DNA from: Constrictibacter sp. MBR-5
GTDB lineage: Bacteria; Pseudomonadota; Alphaproteobacteria; JAJUGE01
Assembly (NCBI RefSeq): GCF_040549485.1
Contig: NZ_JBEPTK010000001.1
Span: 62,001-126,000, forward strand
Reading direction: 5' to 3'
DNA: 64,000 bases
Made by a program: the position numbers and the translations under genes. The notes under the pieces were generated by a model, which was not told the DNA's origin, did no database searches, and worked only from the letters and a program-made list of their open reading frames with translations. Positions 48,664 through 57,325 of the stretch are shown piece after piece (the first letter of the stretch is position 1; each line of letters begins with the position of its first letter).

Positions 48664-49578
48664 ATGTCAGGAGTTCTCGAAGACAAGGTGGTGCTCGTTA
48701 CCGGCGCCGGCCGCGGCATCGGCCGCGAGGTCGCCATCCTGGCGGCGGCCGAAGGCGCGAAGGTCGTCGTCAACGACCTGGGCGGCTCAGTCACCGGCGA
48801 AGGCCAGGACACGACGCCGGCCCAGGACGTGGTGAAGGTCATCGAGGCCGCCGGCGGCGAAGCCTGCGTCAACGGTGACAGCGTCGCCGACTTCCAGGCC
48901 GCCAAGCGCATGGTGCAGCAGGCCGTCGACACCTACGGCAAGATCGACTGCGTCGTGAACGTCGCCGGCATCCTGCGCGACGTCATCTTCCACAAGATGA
49001 CCGAAGACGACTGGGATTCGGTGATCCAGGTCCACCTGAAGGGCTCGTTCAACGTCTCGCGCAACGCGGCCGACCATTTCCGCGCGCAGGAGAGCGGCTC
49101 CTTCGTCCACTTCACCTCGACGTCCGGCCTGATCGGCAACTTCGGCCAGGCGAACTACGCGGCGGCTAAGCTCGGCATCGTCGGCCTGTCGAAGTCGATC
49201 GCCCTCGACATGGCGCGCTTCGGCGTCCGCTCGAACTGCATGTCGCCGTTCGCATGGAGCCGCATGATCGGCACCATCCCGACCAAGACCCCGGAAGAGC
49301 AGGCCCGCGTTGAGCGCATCAAGCAGATGACGCCGGCTCACATCGCGCCGATGGTCGTCGCATTGCTCTCGGACAAGGCGAAGGATGTCACGGGCCAGAT
49401 CTTCGGCTCTCGCATGAACGAGCAGTTCCTGTTCAGCCAGAACCGGCCGATCCGTTCGGTGCAGCGAAGCGACGGCTGGACGCCGTCGACCATCCTGGAG
49501 CACTGCCTGCCCGCGATGAAGGCGAGCTTCACGCCGAACGATCGCTCCGGCGACATCTTCTCCTGGGATCCGATCTGA
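48664..49578 (+). CDS. SDR family dehydrogenase, MFE-2/17beta-HSD4-like
   Basis: A 304-residue short-chain dehydrogenase of the (3R)-hydroxyacyl-CoA dehydrogenase branch. The cofactor motif is TGAGRGIG. The acidic NDLGG after strand 2 selects NAD. NVAGILRD and the catalytic Ser151-153 region, Tyr165 and Lys169 (NYAAAKLG) are present. AGAGAGGAA precedes the start. Being downstream of the DUF35/thiolase pair, it could oxidise the hydroxyacyl-CoA that the pair cleaves, or reduce its aldehyde or ketone product. Confidence 0.92.
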   Translation: MSGVLEDKVVLVTGAGRGIGREVAILAAAEGAKVVVNDLGGSVTGEGQDTTPAQDVVKVIEAAGGEACVNGDSVADFQAAKRMVQQAVDTYGKIDCVVNVAGILRDVIFHKMTEDDWDSVIQVHLKGSFNVSRNAADHFRAQESGSFVHFTSTSGLIGNFGQANYAAAKLGIVGLSKSIALDMARFGVRSNCMSPFAWSRMIGTIPTKTPEEQARVERIKQMTPAHIAPMVVALLSDKAKDVTGQIFGSRMNEQFLFSQNRPIRSVQRSDGWTPSTILEHCLPAMKASFTPNDRSGDIFSWDPI

Positions 49579-49601
49579 CCCACAGATCGGTTGCAGGCCA
49601 A

Positions 49602-49628
49602 GGGCGCTCCGGCTGATGCCGGGCGCCC
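49602..49628 (+). terminator. Hairpin after the SDR gene
   Basis: An 11-bp stem with one bulged T (49602-49613 with 49618-49628) and a TGAT loop, 23 bases after the SDR stop. No T-run follows. It would separate the DUF35-thiolase-SDR unit from the TRAP-type gene. Confidence 0.4.
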
Positions 49629-49780
49629 ACTTGCCGCCTCAATCGCCGTATAAGCCCCGGGGCGAGCGGGACAGGCGCAGCACGCATCGACATCGACGAG
49701 CCGAGATCGCGCAGGCATTTCGGACCGTCGACGACGCGGACCGCCCAACCGCCTCCATACGCGCTCCAACGGACAAAGCC

Positions 49781-51007
49781 ATGACGAGACGCTGCGCGGG
49801 TCGCAGAAACGGTCTGCGGGCCATAGCCCTCCTCGCCGTCGCCCTCCACGCCGTCGCAATGGGAGCCGCACGCCAGGCGGGTGCCGCTGCTTCCGAGAAG
49901 CCGGGCGAGACGAAGGTCACGGAAGTGCGGGCGGCCGTCGGCCTGCCGCCGACGCATCCGGTCGTCGCGGAAGGATGGCGCACGTTCGAGCAGGTCGCCA
50001 CGAGCGCCCCCGACAGCGGCCTGAAGTTCCGGCTCTTCATCAACGGTGCCGTCCTCGGTGCCTCCGGCGGTCTGGAGCCGCTCTCCCAGGGCGACGCCGA
50101 CCTGGGACTGGTCGTGCCAGCGCGATACCCCGAGCAGTTTCCGTTCACCGGCTACGTGACCGAACTGGCGCTGGCGAGCGAGAACGGCATGGCCGCGGCG
50201 GCAGCGATGACCGAGCAGGTCCTTCTCGGCTGTCAGCCCTGTGCCGACGAATTCCTGGGCCAGGGGCTCGTTTTCCTCGGCACCTACAGCGCTCCACCCT
50301 ACGTCCTGATCTCCAGAGCACGCATCGACACGCCCGCCTCGCTGAAGGGGCGCAACGTCCTCACGCCCGGCACCATCTGGGACCGGTGGGTCGCCTCGCT
50401 GGGCGCGCGCCCCGTGCATGAACCGGCGCTCGGCGCCGCGGTCTCGGGGGTCAAACCACCCGCGCCCGATGCATCGATCGACGTGGCGCTGGCGCTCAAC
50501 CAGGTGAACCCCGCACAGGGCCCCCACTTCCTGACGCCGCTCCACCTCGGCGGATACCGGGGCGCCAGCCCATTCACGGTCAACCGCAGCTTCTGGCGTG
50601 CGCTGAACGTCAAGCAGCGCGCGATGCTGCTCGAAGGCGCCGCTGCCGGGATCGTCGCCGCCACCGAAGCCTACGAAGAACAGGCGCGCAGCGTCATCGC
50701 GAGCGCCGCCGACAAGGGCGTGACCTTGGTCAAGCCCGATGCCGCGCTCGACCGACTGGTCCGCGGCATGGCCGAACAGGATGGCGAGCGCGCCGCGGGC
50801 GTCGCCCGGGAACGCGAGGGCATCGTCGACGCGGACGAGATCCTGGCGCAGTATCGCTCGCTGTACGCCAAGTATGACGGCCTGTTCCGTACCGCGACCG
50901 GCGAGGACCGCGTACGCATTCTCTCTCGGGAGATCTACGCCAAGATCGACGTCGGCCGGTTCGCAGCCATCCCGTCGACCGACGAAGCGGAGGCCAAGAA
51001 AAAATGA
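49781..51007 (+). CDS. TRAP-type (DctP-like) periplasmic substrate-binding protein (orphan)
   Basis: A 408-residue exported protein. A basic N-terminus and hydrophobic core (AIALLAVALHAVAMGAA) form the signal peptide, cleaved near residue 36. The DctP fold is visible in LPPTHPVVAEGWRTFEQVA, the middle PASLKGRNVL and the ALNQVNPAQGPHF segment. ATG 49781 is chosen for the signal peptide; the frame is open 55 codons upstream. It overlaps the CoA-transferase start (ATGA). No TRAP membrane subunits are in the window. Confidence 0.78.
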   Translation: MTRRCAGRRNGLRAIALLAVALHAVAMGAARQAGAAASEKPGETKVTEVRAAVGLPPTHPVVAEGWRTFEQVATSAPDSGLKFRLFINGAVLGASGGLEPLSQGDADLGLVVPARYPEQFPFTGYVTELALASENGMAAAAAMTEQVLLGCQPCADEFLGQGLVFLGTYSAPPYVLISRARIDTPASLKGRNVLTPGTIWDRWVASLGARPVHEPALGAAVSGVKPPAPDASIDVALALNQVNPAQGPHFLTPLHLGGYRGASPFTVNRSFWRALNVKQRAMLLEGAAAGIVAATEAYEEQARSVIASAADKGVTLVKPDAALDRLVRGMAEQDGERAAGVAREREGIVDADEILAQYRSLYAKYDGLFRTATGEDRVRILSREIYAKIDVGRFAAIPSTDEAEAKKK

Positions 51008-52200
51008 GCTACGAAGCGCCCTATGCCGGCATCAAGGTCGTCGATCTCAGCCAGGGCATCGCGGGACCATACGCCGCGATGCTGCTCGCCCAACAGGGCG
51101 CGGAAGTCATCAAGGTGGAGCCCCCTGACGGCGACTGGGCGCGGATCCTCGGGCGTCGCTACGGCGACCACACCGCCTTCTCGATCGCCGGCAACCTGGG
51201 CAAGCGTTCGCTGTCGGTCGACCTGAAGACGGACGAGGGCCGAAAGCTGGTGCAGGCGCTGGCCGCCAAGGCGGACGTCTTCATCGAGGGGTTCCGGCCC
51301 GGCGTCGCCACCCGCCTCGGCCTCGGCTGGGACGAACTCTCGGCCGCCAACCCGGGACTCATCTACCTGTCCGTGTCGGGCTTCGGCCAGAGCGGTCCCT
51401 CGCGTGACCGGCCGGCGATGGATCCGGTGCTGCAGGCCTTCACCGGCATGATGGAATCGAACAAGGGCAAGGATGGCGTGCCCAACCGGGTTTCGTTCAT
51501 CCCCGTCGACATGTGCACCGCGCTCTACGGGTTCCAGGCGCTGTCGGCCGCGCTTTATGCGCGCCGCAGCGAGCCCCGCGGCCGCTACATCCAGGCGAGC
51601 CTGATGGAAGCCGCCGCGTCCGTGCAGATCGTCAGGATGATGGCGACCTGGCTGGAGGGCGGGCAGATGGGCATGCCCCTCGTACCGTCGGGCGTCTTCC
51701 GCACGGGCGACGGGTGGCTGCAGCTGTCGATCCTCCGCGAGGCGCAGTTTCCGATCCTGTGCGACGTGCTCGGCATGCCCGAGGCGAAGACGGATCCGCG
51801 CTTCCGCGACAATGCGAGCAGAGTGGCACACCAGGCGGAACTGGAAGGCGCGCTGGAGGCGGCGCTGGCGGCGGGCAGTGCATCAGACTGGTCCACGAAG
51901 CTCGCTGCCGTCTCGATCATGCACGAACGCGTCAACACCTATGCGGACTTCCTGGCGGAACCGCAGGTGGAGGCCACGCAGGCCGTCGCATGGCTCGACC
52001 AGCCGGGCGTGGATCGGCCCGTGCCGATACCGAACATTCCAGGCGCGGCACCGTTCGTCGTAGGAACGCAGCGGGCGGAGTCCCCCACCCTTGGTCAGCA
52101 CACCCGCACGGTACTCTCCGATGCCGGTTTTCCCTCGGATCACATCGACGATCTGCTTTCCCGCGGAATTCTTCGGCAGGCGTCATCCGGCAACGACTGA
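51004..52200 (+). CDS. CaiB/BaiF family CoA-transferase with Gln at the catalytic Asp position
   Basis: A 398-residue type III CoA-transferase fold protein with normal N-terminal signatures (YAGIKVVDLSQGIAGPYAAM, GAEVIKVEPPDGDWAR). At the active-site segment it reads RYIQASLMEAA, putting Gln197 where the nucleophilic Asp normally is; the other copy in this window has VDTSLFE there. Its start overlaps the TRAP-type protein's stop, so synthesis is coupled to a periplasmic binding protein. It may be inactive, or may use another residue or mechanism. Confidence 0.9.
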   Translation: MSYEAPYAGIKVVDLSQGIAGPYAAMLLAQQGAEVIKVEPPDGDWARILGRRYGDHTAFSIAGNLGKRSLSVDLKTDEGRKLVQALAAKADVFIEGFRPGVATRLGLGWDELSAANPGLIYLSVSGFGQSGPSRDRPAMDPVLQAFTGMMESNKGKDGVPNRVSFIPVDMCTALYGFQALSAALYARRSEPRGRYIQASLMEAAASVQIVRMMATWLEGGQMGMPLVPSGVFRTGDGWLQLSILREAQFPILCDVLGMPEAKTDPRFRDNASRVAHQAELEGALEAALAAGSASDWSTKLAAVSIMHERVNTYADFLAEPQVEATQAVAWLDQPGVDRPVPIPNIPGAAPFVVGTQRAESPTLGQHTRTVLSDAGFPSDHIDDLLSRGILRQASSGND

Positions 52201-52236
52201 CCGGCCGCCCGGCCGCCCGTCGCTGGGCCGCCGAGG

Positions 52237-53910
52237 ATGAACGAGGAGGAGCCGATCACGCCGCCGCGGCGCCCGTTCGCCCCGGTCCTGCTGCGGATAT
52301 CCCTGGCCACCTTCGCGGTGCTGTTGATCCTTCTCGCGGCCGGAGGCTGGTGGGGTTTCAAGCGCCACGTGGCGGACGTCCATAGCGGGACCGACGCCGT
52401 GGCGCGCCTGCTGGCCAACCAGACGGCACGCAGCTTCGAGGCGACCGACCTCGCCCTGCTCCGCCTGGTCGATGTCGCCTCGGTCGTCGACTGGTCGGAC
52501 CCGCTGTCGACGCAGTCGGTGGAGAGCGAGGTCGTCTCGCTTCGCTTCCGGCTGCCGTTCATCTCGCGCGTCTTCGTCCTCGGCCCGCAGGGGGCGGTGC
52601 GCGCCAGCACGCTGGGCGATTCCGCACGTTCCATCGACGCATCGCACCGCGACTACTTCAAGGCGATGCGCGACGGGAGCACCGATCTCTTCGTCTCCTC
52701 CAGAGTGCAGTCGCTGGCGGACGGCGAGCCCGTCGTCATCCTTGCACGCCGGATCGGTCGGCCGGACGGGTCCTTCGGCGGGGTGGCGGTGATCTCGTTC
52801 CTGACGAACGACCTGAAGCAGTTCTTCTCCGGCCTTTCGGTCCGCTACGCCTCGGTGATGGTCATCATCGGCCCGGACGGGAAGCTGCTCGTCCGGGAGC
52901 CTGAACCGGAGGAGGAGGTCGACGATCCGGTGGAACAGCCGCTGCTCACGGCGATGTCCATCAGCCGGAGCGAGGGCCAGAGCTGGGGGCAGATCGAGAC
53001 GGAGACTCGCTACTGGTCGTACCGGCGAGCCGGAACCTTCCCGGTCACCGTCGCGGTCGGCGCGTCGCTGGAAGCGATGCGGACGGCATGGCTGGGCTAT
53101 GTCACGCCCTATGCCGGGTTCGTGCTCAGCGCCCTCGCCGCGCTGGGTACGCTGATGTACGTCGCCTATCGCCATGCCGGGCTGGAGGACGCCTATCGCC
53201 GCCGCCTCGCCGAGACCAATACGGAGTTGGAGCGGCGGGTCGGGGAGCGGACGTCCGACCTCGAAGGCCTGAACACGCGCCTGCGCGGGGCGCTGGAAGA
53301 GCGGGACGTCCTGCTCCGCGAGATCCACCACCGGGTGAAGAACAACATGCAGGTCATCGCGAGCCTGCTGTCGATCCAGTCGAACTCGGTGAACCCGGAA
53401 CTCCGGCCGTATTTTCACGACAACATGCAGCGGATCCGCGCGATGGCCCGGATCCACGAGAGTCTCTACGCGTCCGACAACCTGTCGCAGGTGGACTTCG
53501 GGGCGTATCTCGCATCGCTCTGCGGCGATCTGAAACATTCCTTCGGCGCAGGGGACCGCGTCGAGGTCGACATCGCCGGTCCCCACCTCTCGTTCCCGAT
53601 CGATACCGCGACGCCGCTCGGCCTGCTGCTCAGCGAGGTCATCTCGAACAGCCTGAAGCACGGCTATCACGGCGACGCGCGGGGGCGCATCCGGATCGAT
53701 ATCGAGAGGACGGAGGGCGCGACGACGTTCCAGGTGCATGACGACGGCGCCGGCATCCCGCCGGACCTGGACCTCGCGACGGAGAGGTCGATGGGCCTGC
53801 GCCTGATCCGAATCCTGGCGCAGCAGCTGGGAGCGACTTACGCATACGAACGGCCCGAGGGGAGCGGCACCCTCTTCCGCCTGACGTTGCCCCGGACTGC
53901 GGGAAACTGA
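52237..53910 (+). CDS. Sensor histidine kinase, HisKA_2 type, with dCache-like sensor
   Basis: A 557-residue inner-membrane kinase. Two membrane segments (about 17-39 and 288-310) flank a periplasmic double-Cache-like domain. A short coiled coil (318-358) leads to the HisKA_2 box REIHHRVKNNMQVIASLL (phosphoacceptor His364/365). The HATPase_c domain carries SEVISNSLKHGYHG (N box) and HDDGAGIP (G1). No response regulator is adjacent. HisKA_2 kinases often signal to PhyR, which is encoded 17 kb away. Confidence 0.9.
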   Translation: MNEEEPITPPRRPFAPVLLRISLATFAVLLILLAAGGWWGFKRHVADVHSGTDAVARLLANQTARSFEATDLALLRLVDVASVVDWSDPLSTQSVESEVVSLRFRLPFISRVFVLGPQGAVRASTLGDSARSIDASHRDYFKAMRDGSTDLFVSSRVQSLADGEPVVILARRIGRPDGSFGGVAVISFLTNDLKQFFSGLSVRYASVMVIIGPDGKLLVREPEPEEEVDDPVEQPLLTAMSISRSEGQSWGQIETETRYWSYRRAGTFPVTVAVGASLEAMRTAWLGYVTPYAGFVLSALAALGTLMYVAYRHAGLEDAYRRRLAETNTELERRVGERTSDLEGLNTRLRGALEERDVLLREIHHRVKNNMQVIASLLSIQSNSVNPELRPYFHDNMQRIRAMARIHESLYASDNLSQVDFGAYLASLCGDLKHSFGAGDRVEVDIAGPHLSFPIDTATPLGLLLSEVISNSLKHGYHGDARGRIRIDIERTEGATTFQVHDDGAGIPPDLDLATERSMGLRLIRILAQQLGATYAYERPEGSGTLFRLTLPRTAGN

Positions 53911-53946
53911 AACGTCAAGCCGAGGGCAGCAGAGGTGACGCGTCGC

Positions 53947-55533
53947 TCACGGCGGGTACTGCAGTGTCCAGATCTCGGTGAGATCCCGGCCGTCGCGGTG
54001 CAGGACGAGGCGCAGATCGATCGGGTCCGCACCCTCGGCCGTGAGGTCGACATGCGCGCGCCAGCCCTTCCCTTCGGGCAGGGCGACGACGCGTGTCGCG
54101 TCGATCGTGCCGCGCGACACCGAGAGAGCGGGCTCGACCTTCGCGTCCGCCGGCAACCGTGCGAGCGGGCCGCCGACGAAGTCGATGACGAACCGGTAGC
54201 TGTCCGGCGCGGCCTTGCCCGCCCTGCGTCCGCCCGCTCCGATTCGCGTCGCCACGACGGTGCCCAGTCCCGACGGAAACGGCTCCTCGACCGTCCAGTG
54301 CAGTCGATACGCGAACGTCCACTCCGACCCCGCAGTGGCCGGACGTTTCGGCAGCCAGTAGGCGACGACATTCTCCGTGTACTCGTCGCCGGCCGGAATC
54401 TCGACGAGTTGGACGGCCCCCTCGCCCCAGTCGCCGACGGGCTCCACCCAGAGCGACGGGCGCAATTCGAAGCGCCGCCGGTCGTCCTCGTAGTCGGCGA
54501 AGTCACGCTTGCGCTGCATCAGGCCGAAGCCCTTGGGCGATGCGTCGACGAACCAGTTCGTCTGAACCACCGGCGGATTGCCCAAAGGGCGCCAGATCCG
54601 CTCGCCCTTGCCGGTCCAAATGGCCAGGCCCTGGCTGTTGTGCACGGCCCGTCGCCAGTCCCGCACCGGACGACGACCGTCGCCGCCGAACCAGAACATC
54701 GTGTTCAGGGGAGCGATGCCCAGGCGCTCGGTATCGTCGCGGACAAAGAGTTCCGCCGTGATGTCCGCCGTCACCGCCTGGCGCCCGCGCTCCCATGTCA
54801 TGCGGTAGGCGCCGGTCACCGTCTCGCCCTCCATCAGGGCGTGGACGACGAGCGCCTCGGGGCGCCCTGCAACCGCCTCGAGCCAAAAGCCGGTGAAGCG
54901 CGGAAAGGATTCCGGTTCCGGCAGGCCGGTGCCCACCGCGACGCCGCGGGCGTAAACGCCGGAGCGATCGAGGGGTCCCGCGCTGCGGAAGTAGGTGGCA
55001 CCGAGAAAAGACAGCCAATCCGCCCCGCCTCCGCGCGACATCACCCGGAAGCCGGCAAACCCCAGGTTCGCGGGCAGCGCACTGGCGAACGCCGCGCGCT
55101 CGCCGAACGCGAACAGGCCGGGAGAATAAAGAACCTCGCGCGCCTGACCGTCCTCGACGACATGGACGTTGACCGGCAGCTGATAGTGCCGGCCGAGATG
55201 ATAGAGGCGGACGGGGAACGGCCCGCCGCCGTCGGACCAGACCGACAGCTCCGGCTTGTGGGCGATGTCGCGATGCGCCAGGTAGCCAAGCCGGTCCAGG
55301 ATCTCCGGCACCCGGACGCGCGGAGGATCGTAGGGTCGCGACGCCAAAACCTTCGCCCGCGCCTTGAGCCTCTGAAAATCGAACGGATATGGGTTGGCGA
55401 ACTCGACCGCAGGCGGCGTAGCCGCGTCACCTGCAGCGGCGGCGGCGAGCGGCTTCAGGAACGGCAGGGCCGCCGCGAGAGCGAGCAGGCTGCGGCGGGA
55501 CAGGTCGGACTGCGTGACCGTCGTCGTTGCCAT
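53947..55533 (-). CDS. Periplasmic glucan biosynthesis protein (OpgD/OpgG family)
   Basis: A 528-residue MdoG-domain protein. The N-terminus SRRSLLALAAALPFLKPLA has a twin-arginine-style signal (R-R with a long hydrophobic run), as in OpgD. The domain begins VEFANPYPFDFQRLKARAKV. Landmarks WLEAVAGRPEALVVHALMEG and FVDASPKGFGLMQRKRDF lie in the catalytic-fold region. It would shape or process osmoregulated periplasmic glucans. It is monocistronic and convergent with the histidine kinase; the OpgH synthase is not in the window. Confidence 0.9.
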   Translation of the reverse strand: MATTTVTQSDLSRRSLLALAAALPFLKPLAAAAAGDAATPPAVEFANPYPFDFQRLKARAKVLASRPYDPPRVRVPEILDRLGYLAHRDIAHKPELSVWSDGGGPFPVRLYHLGRHYQLPVNVHVVEDGQAREVLYSPGLFAFGERAAFASALPANLGFAGFRVMSRGGGADWLSFLGATYFRSAGPLDRSGVYARGVAVGTGLPEPESFPRFTGFWLEAVAGRPEALVVHALMEGETVTGAYRMTWERGRQAVTADITAELFVRDDTERLGIAPLNTMFWFGGDGRRPVRDWRRAVHNSQGLAIWTGKGERIWRPLGNPPVVQTNWFVDASPKGFGLMQRKRDFADYEDDRRRFELRPSLWVEPVGDWGEGAVQLVEIPAGDEYTENVVAYWLPKRPATAGSEWTFAYRLHWTVEEPFPSGLGTVVATRIGAGGRRAGKAAPDSYRFVIDFVGGPLARLPADAKVEPALSVSRGTIDATRVVALPEGKGWRAHVDLTAEGADPIDLRLVLHRDGRDLTEIWTLQYPP

Positions 55534-55571
55534 TCACGGACCGGATTCAGCGGCGAGGACGGGGCGGCGCG

Positions 55572-56522
55572 TCAGACTTCCGCGGCGCCGTAGTACAGCG
55601 TCACACTATGCTTCGCCTCGGCGAAAAACAGCCAGCGCTCGACGAAGGTGCCGACGAGAGCCGAAGCCGCCGCGAGCGACAGCAGCACCGTTCGCAGGCC
55701 CGCTCCGTCGATCGCCACCGCCACGAGTGCGATCAGGGCCGGCACGCCGAAGCCGACGACCAGGGCGATCATACGCAGCTTCGCGGCGTGCTTGCGGGCG
55801 ATCCGGTAGCCCATCTCCTTCATGAGGTAGTTTTCCTCGGTATGCGGCGCCTCGAGCAGACGTACGCGACCGAACTTCCCCAGCCCGGTCGCCGTCTCGG
55901 CGGTCGCCGCGGCGGGCGCTGCGTCGATCTCGCGCCAGTAGATCCACTTCACCGCGCCGGCGGCGACCGCCGCGAGGGCGGCGATAAGCGGCAAGGCCGG
56001 CCCGATGAGGCCGAAGGCCGCCGCGATCGCGGCGAACAGCACCGCACCCGTCGACACCGACATGGCGAAATAGCCGGGGACGACCCACCGGTTACGCCAG
56101 CGCGGCACAGGCTTCAGCGAGGCGTAGATCATCGCCGTACAGTAGATCGTGACCGCGGCCGCTACCGCGGAGAGGATGCCCGCGACGGCCCACATGCCAC
56201 CGGTCCGCCCGGCGAGAATCCACCCGGCTGCGAAGATCAGCGCCGGGATATAGGTGATCACCGACGCCACGCCCTCGCGCGAGAGCCAGGAGGAGCGCCA
56301 CTGCGAGAAGGCCCGCCATGCCCGCTCGGGATGGCCGAGATGCAGCGTCGACGCCAGCAGGCCGACGGTGACGAGCGCCAGCGCCAGCCCCAGGCTCACC
56401 GCGCCGAGCCATGGATCCGGCGGCAGCAGGCCGAAGGCGCCGAAGAGACCGAGCAGCGCCAGCAGGCCATAGCCGGCGCCGGCCGCCGTGGTGAAGAACA
56501 CGACCGAGGGAGCGGGATGCAT
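55572..56522 (-). CDS. soeC: DmsC/SoeC-like membrane anchor of a molybdoenzyme
   Basis: A 316-residue integral membrane protein of the DmsC family with about eight segments. It anchors the catalytic and iron-sulfur subunits and passes electrons between them and the quinone pool. The N-terminal HPAPSVVFFTTAAGAGYGL and the loop HLGHPERAWRAFSQWRSSWL are typical of this anchor type. It is third in the order A-B-C, 65 bases after the iron-sulfur subunit. Assignment as SoeC follows from the partners. Confidence 0.85.
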   Translation of the reverse strand: MHPAPSVVFFTTAAGAGYGLLALLGLFGAFGLLPPDPWLGAVSLGLALALVTVGLLASTLHLGHPERAWRAFSQWRSSWLSREGVASVITYIPALIFAAGWILAGRTGGMWAVAGILSAVAAAVTIYCTAMIYASLKPVPRWRNRWVVPGYFAMSVSTGAVLFAAIAAAFGLIGPALPLIAALAAVAAGAVKWIYWREIDAAPAAATAETATGLGKFGRVRLLEAPHTEENYLMKEMGYRIARKHAAKLRMIALVVGFGVPALIALVAVAIDGAGLRTVLLSLAAASALVGTFVERWLFFAEAKHSVTLYYGAAEV

Positions 56523-56587
56523 CGCGGCGATCCGTCGTCAGCGCTGGAAGGTGGGGCGGACGGCGCGCCGTCCGGAGCGAGGGGCGG

Positions 56588-57325
56588 TCAACGGGACAGC
56601 ACCCGGTCGACCCAGCGCAGCAGGCCGGTAGCCCCCGCCTCCGCCGGCGCCATCGAGGCCGCCGGCTGGCCTGTCGGGCCCAGGCGCGGCCGCGGCGGCA
56701 GGTATTTGTTGACCGGCTTGTAGCCCATCTCCGGCATCAGGTCGTAGCCGCCCCGCTCGGCGACCATGCGCGAGACGTCGGAGTCGGGATCGCCCAGGTC
56801 GCCGAAATGCCGCGCCGAGGCCGGACAGGTCGACACGCAGGCCGGCACGCGGTCGACCTCGTCGAGATTCTCGTTGTAGATGCGGTCGATGCACAGCGTG
56901 CACTTCTTCATCGTGCCGCTGTCGCCGTCGAACTCGCGTGCGCCGTAGGGGCAGGCCCAGGAGCAGAGCTTGCAGCCGATGCACAGGTCCTCGTCGACCA
57001 GGACGATGCCGTCTTCGGAGCGCTTGTAGGAGGCGCCGGTCGGGCAGACGGTGACGCAGGCCGGCTCCTCGCAGTGCAGGCAGGATTTCGGGAAGTTGAC
57101 GGTGCGACCGCCGCAGCCCTCGCCGACTTCGTAGGAGTGGATGCGGTTGAACCAGACGCCGCTCTGGTCGGCCCCATAGGGGTTGGTGTCGGTCAGCGGC
57201 GCCATGTGGCCGCCGGTGTTCCATTCCTTGCAGTTCACCGCGCAGGCATGGCAGCCGACGCAGGTGTCGAGGTCGATGACGAGGCCCAGCTTTTTCGCCG
57301 GGCGCGGCTCCGGAAGACTGGTCAT
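56588..57325 (-). CDS. soeB: Four-cluster ferredoxin subunit (DmsB/SoeB-like)
   Basis: A 245-residue iron-sulfur protein with four 4Fe-4S cysteine groups: CVGCHACAVNCKEW, CLHCEEPACVTVCPTG, CIGCKLCSWACPYG, and CTLC followed by PACVSTCP. It starts LGLVIDLDTCVGCHACAVNC, close to SoeB-type subunits. It wires the molybdenum subunit to the membrane anchor. Its start overlaps the catalytic subunit's stop by 4 bases. Confidence 0.88.
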   Translation of the reverse strand: MTSLPEPRPAKKLGLVIDLDTCVGCHACAVNCKEWNTGGHMAPLTDTNPYGADQSGVWFNRIHSYEVGEGCGGRTVNFPKSCLHCEEPACVTVCPTGASYKRSEDGIVLVDEDLCIGCKLCSWACPYGAREFDGDSGTMKKCTLCIDRIYNENLDEVDRVPACVSTCPASARHFGDLGDPDSDVSRMVAERGGYDLMPEMGYKPVNKYLPPRPRLGPTGQPAASMAPAEAGATGLLRWVDRVLSR

